A stretch of 64,000 bases of DNA from JAOACQ01 sp049968515. Lineage in GTDB: Bacteria > Spirochaetota > Brevinematia > Brevinematales > JAOACQ01. The notes below the pieces were generated by a model, which worked only from the letters and a program-made list of their open reading frames with translations, was not told the origin of the DNA and searched no databases. How positions within the stretch are numbered: position 1 is the first letter of the stretch; each line of letters starts with the position of its first letter. The DNA is taken from the NCBI GenBank assembly GCA_049968515.1, contig JBMFQR010000009.1:1-64000 (forward strand), read 5' to 3'. Shown piece after piece: positions 53,652-61,617 of this stretch. The translations under genes were made by a program, and so were the position numbers.

Positions 53652-56600
53652 TTGATAAAAAAGTTCAGCTTGTGTTTTTTTGTTTTATTAAATTTTTGTC
53701 TGCTTTTTAATAGTCTTCATTCTTTAGAAGAAAGCACAAACAAAATCGCTAATTTTTATGAAAACAGAGAATCGTTAGATTACGAAAAAAAGCTTTATAT
53801 TTTCTACTTTGATCCATTCGCTTCACCAACAAATATCACATCACTTGAGAATTTAAAATTGGAGCTTGCCGAATACATTTTCCCCGTAAAGAACCTTCTT
53901 TTCAAAAAACCTTATGAAAGACTAAAGCATCGATATAAGCCTTCTCTCATAAGTGAGGATATACTAATGGGCTATTCAGATGAAGACTTTAAGAATGCCA
54001 CACAGAAGAAAAAGACCTTCAGAGCAGAAAAAGTAGAAACAGAAAAAAAACAACTCCAACTCGGTTATGAAGAGTGGGAGACAAAAATTATCCTTTCAGG
54101 AGGCGTAAGTTTCAGGGCAGGATATGGTTTCATATGGAAAGATCCTGCTTATCCATCGAGCTTTCCGGGTATCAATTTTGGTTTAAACTTAGACCAAAAG
54201 ATGAGGGTAAATGTCGTAGGAAAGGTCGGAGAGAGGGTGAGTGTGAGTATTGATCACAGTTCTGAAAGCCCAGAGAATATCTACGAAATAGGCTACAAGG
54301 CACTGGAAACTGATAAGGGGATATTAAGAGAGCTTAGAGCCGGGAATGTAGAATTAAATATTCCACAGTCAAGTTATTTTATCAAGTATGAAGGAACAAG
54401 TAAAGACAATTATGGATTAAAAAATGTCCTGAAGTTTGGTGATGTCGAAAATCAGACGGTTCTAAGCCTCATAAAGAGCAAGAAAGGGTACAAAAGGTTT
54501 ATTGGAAAGAGACAGCTCGAAAACATTGAAATAATGGATATTAACTATATTAAGAGAAAGTACGTAGTGCTTCCGGATAGCCAGATAGATTCCGGGAGTC
54601 TTTATCTATATATCTCCACCTCTGAAGCTGTAAGAGCTGAAAAGATTATTGATGGAAACTATTTTATAAGGCTTGTAGAAGGCAGAGATTTTACTGCAAA
54701 CTATAATTCAGGAGAGATATTTCTCTCCAACACAATTGACAGGAATAGTTCACTTCTGGTTAGTTATACACACCATGGAGGCTCTGTTTTTTCTACAAAT
54801 TCTAACGATGTATTATCACAGGATGGAAAATATATATATATCTGGAGATCAGACTTCAAGTTTTCAAGGTTTTTTCACTATTCATATTACCAGCTTCCTT
54901 ACAAAAACTTTGATCCTTCATACGGATTTTTTATAACAGTAGTTTACACCTACAATAAATCACAGAAGGCAGACTTTCAGTTCAGCATGGGGGATTTTAT
55001 TTTCTACTCAGATCAGGGGCTAATCAAATTTAAAAGTTCCACTCCATTTCCTGATTTAAACGGAAAAATATATACAAACGCTTCAGATCCAACATCCCAG
55101 GATTCTGTGTATACAATGCAGATTTCTTATTTTAGAGAGGTTTCAGGTTATCAACTTGATTTCAATGTCATCGAGGGAAGTGAAAAGGTTTACATTAATG
55201 GAAGACTTCTATCTCAATCTGAATACAGGCTTGTACCCTCACTTGGCGAGATATATTTTAATAATCCGAATATTATTAACGATAGTGATGTAATAGACAT
55301 ATATTACGAATATAAACCATTCTGGTCTGGCTCACAGAAGTTTAGCATTGCAAACAGGATTGACTATAAGCCAAATAATATAATAAACCTAGGGAGTACA
55401 ATAGCTTTTAATATTCTTCAACGGGAAGCGGGTGCCTCACCAGTGGGTATGACGCCGGATAGCCTGTTAATGGGAGAAATTGATGGAAGCTTAAATTTTG
55501 CAAGACTTTTTGGTCTGCCAGATCCCTTAAACATTATCCTGAAAGGGGAATATGCTCTCTCTTACTATGATCCAAATACCTTGAATTATGCAATTGTTGA
55601 GGATTTTGAAAACATAGGTGAATATTTTAGCATCAATAAAAATGAAAGTGAGTGGATATTAAGTTCTCCTACGACAAATATTGATAATATAAGATATGAA
55701 AACCGTGGATGGCTTCTGTATAAGGATTACAGAATAGATAACTGGGATGGCTCTTCAACCCCACTTCATTATTCTGTTAGCCTTTCTCCTGAAAAAATTC
55801 TGGATTATTCATTCAAGCCGGGACCATACAATACACTCGGAGGGCATCTGAGTCCTGCAGAGTACCCAAATATAAGCCAGACTTCACTTGTTTTTGATTA
55901 TGACTTTAGAAATGGTGGGGAGTGGGTGGGAGCCGTACAACCTGTGGGAAATGGACCTGCCGGTATAAACTTGCAGGATTATAATGAAATTTCTTTCTGG
56001 GTTAAACTTCAAAGTGATGTTAATGGTGATAATACCTATGAAGATACTGGAAATGAAAGTGTGGAATTTTTTATCGCATTGGGGCAATTCAACGAGGACA
56101 GCGATGGAGATGGAAATTTTGATTATGAGATAAACGTTACCGACCCGGGATATGAATTCAACAATTACGGTATTAATAATGTTGCAACCCGTGTTGGCAG
56201 AGGGAGAAAGGGCGGTGGTGATGGAAAGATTCAGACTGAGGATCTGAATAAAGATGGAAGGCTTGATACTACTGAAAGGCTTGTCGTAATTCCTTCAAAA
56301 TATGTAAACACCGATGTCACAAATGTCATTGTTGAGCAGGGGGAATGGAAAAAGTTTACAATCAATTTGAGATCACTGACTGAGGAACAGAAAAATATTC
56401 TCAATAACGTAACAGGGCTCGGAATATACATAAAAAAGAAAAACGGAAATAAGGGAAGAGTAATTGTCGAATCCATAGATTTTAAAAAGGTAAGCTGGCA
56501 GGAAAAAAGAATTGATAATGTTAATATTGAAACAAGCGATGCTTTCAGAGTAAATATGGTTACCACACTTCAGGATCCATATTACTCATTAAAGAGATTC

Positions 56601-59282
56601 TACACCCATTATCCCGCAAATGATAAAGATCAGGAAAGACTGGAAACCTTTGAGAAACTTCATGGTTACAAATCAGATTCTGAAGCAAATCAATATGAAG
56701 AAAAAGCATTAATCATACAATACTCATTGAGCAACACTACAATTTTGACCAATACAGCAAACTGGACCGGTGGGAAAAGTGGCCTTGTTTATAAAAGAAT
56801 TACAAGGGCTTACAATCTCTCACTTTATAAAAACCTTTCTTTTTATTTCTACTTGCTTAAAAACGACAAATATGGAAGAAAGTTTAAAGATTTGACAGAT
56901 ACTTATGATGGTGAAAACCTCATCTTTATCCTCGGTAATACAGAAAATAGCTACTATAAATGGAAAATTCCATTAAAGGAGGTTTCCGAAGAGGAATGGA
57001 TAAAGGTAAATCTTAACCTTTCAGACCTTTCGATGGATATTAATGGAGTGAAGCTTATGCCAACTAATTCCGGCACCCCAAGTTTAAGGGACATATACTA
57101 TGTGGCTATAGGAGTGGAAAATGAAAATACAAATGAAGCAATTAATAGAGGAGCGCTGTGGATTAATGAGATATATGTAAGTGAAGATAAGCCTTCCTTT
57201 GGAACGGCCTACTATATTGAGGCAAATATTGAGTATAAAGAGCCGCTGTTAAAGATTAATGAGTTTGAAATAGTTGGGCCAACCGGCATAACTGGAAATT
57301 ATGAGAATAAAGGATTGGGCTTCTTTTCTTCAGAAACAAATAAAAATGAAACCTCATATAACAGGCTTTCTCTTTCTTATAATTCTTCTCTTATAAAATT
57401 AATAAATTACAAAATCTCATATCAGGATGAAAATACAGCAACTGAAACAAACAGCCTGATTTTGCCAGTCTATCTTCAGTGGAACTCAGATAGAAAAACC
57501 TACAACCACTCCATTAATTTAACCGAAACAACATTTGTTCCTTCGCTTGGACATTCTTATACTGAGAGTTTTGAGAAAAAGATATGGAGAAATCTAATTT
57601 CCATGGAAACACAGGAATATTCTTTAATGAATGATGAAGCTAAATTTAATGCCTCTTCAAAGCTAAGTCTTTCAAAATCAATCTTTATTTTTACTGAATT
57701 TGTAAAACTTACTCCACAAATAATCTGGGAAGACAATTATGCTCTCTATGATCTTTCAAATCTTACCAATGAGGAAAAGAAAATTTTTATTTCAAACTCA
57801 ACAATTTATGGAATGGAATCGTTTGGCAAGAATCTATCAACTGATACTGGACTTGGTATTTTCTCATTTAAAATTAATGGAATATACAATAAAGGCATTG
57901 AAAAATACAATAAAGTGTTTGATATTGCGGGATATAGAAGCAAATTTGAGGAAATAGAAAACTCTCCATTTCTTTCTAAATATCCAGAAAGACTTTTCTC
58001 ATTTCTTGATGGTTTTTCTTTCACAAATTCACCACTCTATAAACTTGACAAAGAGGAATATAAAGGAAAACTTGCAGGTAACACTCCTGCAGGGCTGGAA
58101 TTTTTCAAATTTGACTTTTACATTGATGATTCAATCTCAAGGGAAGCAAATGCCTTTATTTATGATAATAAGGGAAATCTACTTAACAGGTTTGAGAGAT
58201 TTTTACTCATTAATGATAATAAACTCTCTCTTTTTCCAAAGTTTATTTTAGACAGAATCACATTCAATATGAGAAGAAATCTTGATTTTGGCTACCAGTC
58301 GGTATCAAACATACTTGAACTATCAAATGTTTTTAATACATTTTCGCAGATTTATTACTATCATCCTTTTTACTATAATCCATACATTCTTGGAGATGAA
58401 GCAAGGCTTAATTCTCTTGTTCTTGTAAGTAATTATAATGTTACAAACTTTCAGAGTTCTTCAAGATTTAATGAGCTTTATAGTATCGAATTCACTCTTG
58501 TCAATTTTAACAATATTTTTGATGTTATATTACCTGTTTCATATTACCTTAAAAGCTATAATGTGACTGAAAGAAACTACCAGTCCTATTCCCAGTCAAA
58601 GGAGGGGGAAATATCATTTACATATAGCTGGAAAATATCAGATTACTTTACGTTCTTGAAGAAATTTTCAAATCTCAGAGTGGGAGATTTAAGACTTGAC
58701 CTTAAAGTAAACAACAAAGAGAATTACAATGAGAGAAAGATAACGGATGAATATGGCGGAAGCTTGAGTCAGAATATCTGGCTAACTTTATATCAGAATT
58801 TTATTTATAGCTTTTCAGTAAGCTTTTTGAAAGAAAGCTACGATTATAAAATAAGTGATTTTGATCAGGATTTTGGATTGCACAATATTAATACAAACTA
58901 CTCTCTTTCAGAAAAGTGGCTTTTAGGTGGCAGTCTCATCTATAACTGGGAAATAAGAACTCCAACCGATTTGAATATTTTTATTGCAAGGCTTCCACTG
59001 AGTGAACAGAAGATTTTAAATAAGGAGGGAGTAACTGTAAATAGTGAGATCATTAATTATGACGGATTAAAGTTTTCAAGATTTTTGCAGAAGATTGTGG
59101 AGGTTATCTTTGACCACGAGACACAATATAGATTTTCTGATTATATTACTGGAAGCCTGCTCTTTCGTTTTCTTTATAACCAGTATGCTGATGTTTCAGC
59201 AACAGAAGGTGAAATCAAAAAGACCTACTTTGAGCCGGGTTATGGTTTGCAGGTAGGCGTTGATATAAGAATAACGTTTTAA
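53652..59282 (+). CDS. Giant outer-membrane beta-barrel, SprA-like
   Basis: The product is 1876 residues with a TTG start (GGAG eight bases upstream) and a signal peptide (to about residue 24). The N-terminal third shows the SprA-type pattern: GKVGERVSVSIDHSSESPEN, ELRAGNVELNIPQSSYFI and ISTSEAVRAEKIIDGNYF. A central part has VEDFENIGEYFS near residue 648 and three EF-hand-like calcium loops (VNGDNTYED, EDSDGDGNFDYE, DLNKDGRLD; about 786-873). Beta-strand repeats then run to a C-terminal aromatic strand ending in ITF. In Bacteroidota SprA is the outer-membrane translocon of type IX secretion. Homology here rests on motif order only. Confidence 0.55.
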   Translation: MIKKFSLCFFVLLNFCLLFNSLHSLEESTNKIANFYENRESLDYEKKLYIFYFDPFASPTNITSLENLKLELAEYIFPVKNLLFKKPYERLKHRYKPSLISEDILMGYSDEDFKNATQKKKTFRAEKVETEKKQLQLGYEEWETKIILSGGVSFRAGYGFIWKDPAYPSSFPGINFGLNLDQKMRVNVVGKVGERVSVSIDHSSESPENIYEIGYKALETDKGILRELRAGNVELNIPQSSYFIKYEGTSKDNYGLKNVLKFGDVENQTVLSLIKSKKGYKRFIGKRQLENIEIMDINYIKRKYVVLPDSQIDSGSLYLYISTSEAVRAEKIIDGNYFIRLVEGRDFTANYNSGEIFLSNTIDRNSSLLVSYTHHGGSVFSTNSNDVLSQDGKYIYIWRSDFKFSRFFHYSYYQLPYKNFDPSYGFFITVVYTYNKSQKADFQFSMGDFIFYSDQGLIKFKSSTPFPDLNGKIYTNASDPTSQDSVYTMQISYFREVSGYQLDFNVIEGSEKVYINGRLLSQSEYRLVPSLGEIYFNNPNIINDSDVIDIYYEYKPFWSGSQKFSIANRIDYKPNNIINLGSTIAFNILQREAGASPVGMTPDSLLMGEIDGSLNFARLFGLPDPLNIILKGEYALSYYDPNTLNYAIVEDFENIGEYFSINKNESEWILSSPTTNIDNIRYENRGWLLYKDYRIDNWDGSSTPLHYSVSLSPEKILDYSFKPGPYNTLGGHLSPAEYPNISQTSLVFDYDFRNGGEWVGAVQPVGNGPAGINLQDYNEISFWVKLQSDVNGDNTYEDTGNESVEFFIALGQFNEDSDGDGNFDYEINVTDPGYEFNNYGINNVATRVGRGRKGGGDGKIQTEDLNKDGRLDTTERLVVIPSKYVNTDVTNVIVEQGEWKKFTINLRSLTEEQKNILNNVTGLGIYIKKKNGNKGRVIVESIDFKKVSWQEKRIDNVNIETSDAFRVNMVTTLQDPYYSLKRFYTHYPANDKDQERLETFEKLHGYKSDSEANQYEEKALIIQYSLSNTTILTNTANWTGGKSGLVYKRITRAYNLSLYKNLSFYFYLLKNDKYGRKFKDLTDTYDGENLIFILGNTENSYYKWKIPLKEVSEEEWIKVNLNLSDLSMDINGVKLMPTNSGTPSLRDIYYVAIGVENENTNEAINRGALWINEIYVSEDKPSFGTAYYIEANIEYKEPLLKINEFEIVGPTGITGNYENKGLGFFSSETNKNETSYNRLSLSYNSSLIKLINYKISYQDENTATETNSLILPVYLQWNSDRKTYNHSINLTETTFVPSLGHSYTESFEKKIWRNLISMETQEYSLMNDEAKFNASSKLSLSKSIFIFTEFVKLTPQIIWEDNYALYDLSNLTNEEKKIFISNSTIYGMESFGKNLSTDTGLGIFSFKINGIYNKGIEKYNKVFDIAGYRSKFEEIENSPFLSKYPERLFSFLDGFSFTNSPLYKLDKEEYKGKLAGNTPAGLEFFKFDFYIDDSISREANAFIYDNKGNLLNRFERFLLINDNKLSLFPKFILDRITFNMRRNLDFGYQSVSNILELSNVFNTFSQIYYYHPFYYNPYILGDEARLNSLVLVSNYNVTNFQSSSRFNELYSIEFTLVNFNNIFDVILPVSYYLKSYNVTERNYQSYSQSKEGEISFTYSWKISDYFTFLKKFSNLRVGDLRLDLKVNNKENYNERKITDEYGGSLSQNIWLTLYQNFIYSFSVSFLKESYDYKISDFDQDFGLHNINTNYSLSEKWLLGGSLIYNWEIRTPTDLNIFIARLPLSEQKILNKEGVTVNSEIINYDGLKFSRFLQKIVEVIFDHETQYRFSDYITGSLLFRFLYNQYADVSATEGEIKKTYFEPGYGLQVGVDIRITF

Positions 59283-59297
59283 ACGTAGGAGGAAGAT

Positions 59298-60329
59298 ATG
59301 AGGTATTTTATCTTAATCTCTCTTATTCTCTTAGCTGGTTGTGCACCGGTAAAAAAAGATACCGTGGCAAAGGTTTTCAATTCTGGCATAAAGGGCAACT
59401 ACCCGGAAGGTTCTGTTGTGGCAAAATATGGGAAGCTTTGTGTAATAGGAACAAAACTCTGCGATAATAAGGGAAATCCAGTTCAGCTAATGGGTATGAG
59501 CACCCATGATATAACCACAAGCTATGCTTATATTACTCCGCAGACTGTTAGCTATCTGGCAAAGAGCTGGAAGATTGATGTCCTCAGGATTGCAATGTAT
59601 TACGACAACGAAAAGTATGCTAATAATCCAGAGGAGGTTAAATCGAGGGTTAAAAGCATTGTTGATATCTGCGAATCGAATGGGATTTATGTTATAATTG
59701 ACTGGCATACTCTATCCGATAAAAATCCTCTCAAGCACAAAGAGAAAGCAAAGGCTTTTTTTGATGAGATGTCCTATCTTTATGGTGAGAAGGATCATGT
59801 AATTTATGAAATATGCAATGAGCCCAATGGAGAGGATGTTCACTGGAATAACGCAATAAAGCCTTATGCAATGGAAGTTATACCTGTCATCAGAAAGCAT
59901 GATGGCGATGCAATAATACTTGTAGGAACAGGGACATGGTCTCAGGATATAGATGAACCTGCTTTAGACCCATTACCTTACTCAAATGTAATGTATGTTT
60001 TTCATTTTTACGCCAATAGCCACAAACAGGAGTTAAGGGAAAGGGTGATATCAGTAGCTGATAAAATACCTCTCTTTTGTTCTGAGTGGGGGACAACCGG
60101 TAATACTGGTCTAAGTGGCTTTAATCCAGAAGAGTCAAGAATATGGCTTGAATTGCTGGCAAAGTATAAGATAAGCTGGTGCAACTGGGCATTCTGGGCT
60201 GCAGCAGATGATTGTGCTGCCATAAAGATCTTCAAGCTCAAGGCTGGCTCACTCGAAAGTGGAGACATCACCGATGATATGCTGTCAAAGTCTGGTAGAT
60301 TTGTGAGAGACTGGTTGACAAACAGGTAA
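59298..60329 (+). CDS. Glycoside hydrolase family 5 (endoglucanase-like) lipoprotein
   Basis: The product is 343 residues with lipobox LLAGC (Cys15). The GH5 fold shows the acid/base Glu175 (YEICNEPNGED) and the nucleophile Glu263 (FCSEWGTTGN), plus HTL after the VIIDWH strand (His137) and the CNWAFWAAADDC loop. It would cleave beta-1,4-glucan or mannan outside or in the periplasm. It is 15 bases downstream of the SprA-like gene with a strong AGGAGG. No type IX sorting domain is visible, and the lipobox argues for anchoring. Confidence 0.88.
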   Translation: MRYFILISLILLAGCAPVKKDTVAKVFNSGIKGNYPEGSVVAKYGKLCVIGTKLCDNKGNPVQLMGMSTHDITTSYAYITPQTVSYLAKSWKIDVLRIAMYYDNEKYANNPEEVKSRVKSIVDICESNGIYVIIDWHTLSDKNPLKHKEKAKAFFDEMSYLYGEKDHVIYEICNEPNGEDVHWNNAIKPYAMEVIPVIRKHDGDAIILVGTGTWSQDIDEPALDPLPYSNVMYVFHFYANSHKQELRERVISVADKIPLFCSEWGTTGNTGLSGFNPEESRIWLELLAKYKISWCNWAFWAAADDCAAIKIFKLKAGSLESGDITDDMLSKSGRFVRDWLTNR

Positions 60330-60379
60330 ATCTTTAAAAAATTGCACATTAAGATAGAAAAAGTCTTTCTAATTCTATT

Positions 60380-60406
60380 TAAAGTATATATTGTTATTTC
60401 CGATAA
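60380..60406 (+). promoter_or_regulatory. Sigma-28 (FliA)-type promoter of the PilZ-like gene
   Basis: TAAAGTAT (60380-60387), exactly 11 bases, and TCCGATAA (60399-60406) match the flagellar sigma consensus TAAAGTTT-N11-GCCGATAA at 14 of 16 positions. The ATG at 60425 follows 18 bases later. The region 60397-60412 is duplicated exactly upstream of the DUF1015 gene. Confidence 0.65.
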
Positions 60407-60424
60407 ATCTAACAAGAGTTTTAT

Positions 60425-61603
60425 ATGATTACAGAAGAACTATACAGAGAAGAAAGAGAAATAATCAAGTTCATTTCTTTATTCTGTGCCAATGGTATTT
60501 CTGGTATTTTAAAGGATCAGGATGTAAGATTTAATGTAAGATTTAAAGAATATAGAAATGGACAGATTATTTTTTCAAGTGTGGAATGCAATAGAGCGGG
60601 TGTAACACTCGGTGATTATAAGATGCGCCCCCTTGAAGCAGAGGTAGTTATGGGAGCAAATGTTTTTCTTTTTACTGTAATCCCCGTGAGCGATAAAGCA
60701 ATCTCCCTTCCAGACGCCATAAAATCCCATCCCAAAAGAAAGGCCGTAAGAATAAAGGTTGCAGGTAACCCTTTTATTTTAAAAATGTATGCTATTCTTA
60801 CCTTGAAGGTTGTTGACCCTTCAATTCAGGATGAAGAACTTGCAAAAAAGATACATCTTATAATTAGTACCATCGAAAGTACGCTTATAAGATCAGAAAA
60901 CTATGACATTGCTAAAATTACACTTTTTGATGGCACAGAGAAAAATCCTATTTTTCAACTTATAAAGAAATTCCAGAAGCCTTTTGTTGTTTTTGATACC
61001 TCAAATTTTTCTGTGAAAGGAGAAAATGTCCTGACTTATGAAGATTATGTAAAATTTATGAATGAAGCGGGGCTTGACAGTAAAGGAATTTTACAACAAC
61101 TTGATAAGATGAAGGAATTCTATAAAAAGCATGGGATAAGAAGTGAAGCCACAGTACCGCTTGTTTTTGAAGATGAAGTGATAGGGGTTATAAAGGTTGT
61201 TTCTCTTAAAGATGTCATGAGTAAGCCTTCTGTTATAAGACTTAATCAGCTTTCTTTAAAAGCGGTGGATGATTTGTTTACAAGATGTGCTTTCGAGATA
61301 GTATCAAAAGAGCCCCAGACAATTGTGGATTTAGGAGTAAATGGAGCAAAATTAATAATAAATCAGAAGGATTTTTATAAGTATTTGAGATTGATGAAAA
61401 GGATTTATATACAGCTCATATTTCCAGATGATACAATGATAAAGACAATGGCTACGGTTGTAAATATCTATGAGCCAACGCTTGAAGGATATAAGGTTAT
61501 CGGAATAAAGTTTTCTGCAAATATGGATTGGAAGGATAAAAATAAGCTTGATGAGTTTATCCAGAGTGTTGTCAGACTGCAAAACTCCGATTTGATTGCA
61601 TAG
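60425..61603 (+). CDS. PilZ-like protein with central GAF-like region
   Basis: The product is 392 residues. The layout repeats that of 26969-28216: an N-terminal YcgR-like part, a central region with GIRSEATVPLVFEDEVIGVI resembling GAF, and a C-terminal TIVDLGVNGAKLIINQKDF resembling PilZ. The DxSxxG motif is changed to DLGVNG and no RxxxR is obvious, so cyclic di-GMP binding is doubtful. A sigma-28 promoter (60380-60406) points to co-regulation with motility genes. Confidence 0.6.
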   Translation: MITEELYREEREIIKFISLFCANGISGILKDQDVRFNVRFKEYRNGQIIFSSVECNRAGVTLGDYKMRPLEAEVVMGANVFLFTVIPVSDKAISLPDAIKSHPKRKAVRIKVAGNPFILKMYAILTLKVVDPSIQDEELAKKIHLIISTIESTLIRSENYDIAKITLFDGTEKNPIFQLIKKFQKPFVVFDTSNFSVKGENVLTYEDYVKFMNEAGLDSKGILQQLDKMKEFYKKHGIRSEATVPLVFEDEVIGVIKVVSLKDVMSKPSVIRLNQLSLKAVDDLFTRCAFEIVSKEPQTIVDLGVNGAKLIINQKDFYKYLRLMKRIYIQLIFPDDTMIKTMATVVNIYEPTLEGYKVIGIKFSANMDWKDKNKLDEFIQSVVRLQNSDLIA

Positions 61604-61617
61604 GGATTAAAATCTCC

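Noticed and set aside
59298..60329. GH5 enzyme as a type IX secretion cargo
   Set aside because: No C-terminal sorting domain is visible and it has a lipobox, so direct evidence is lacking.
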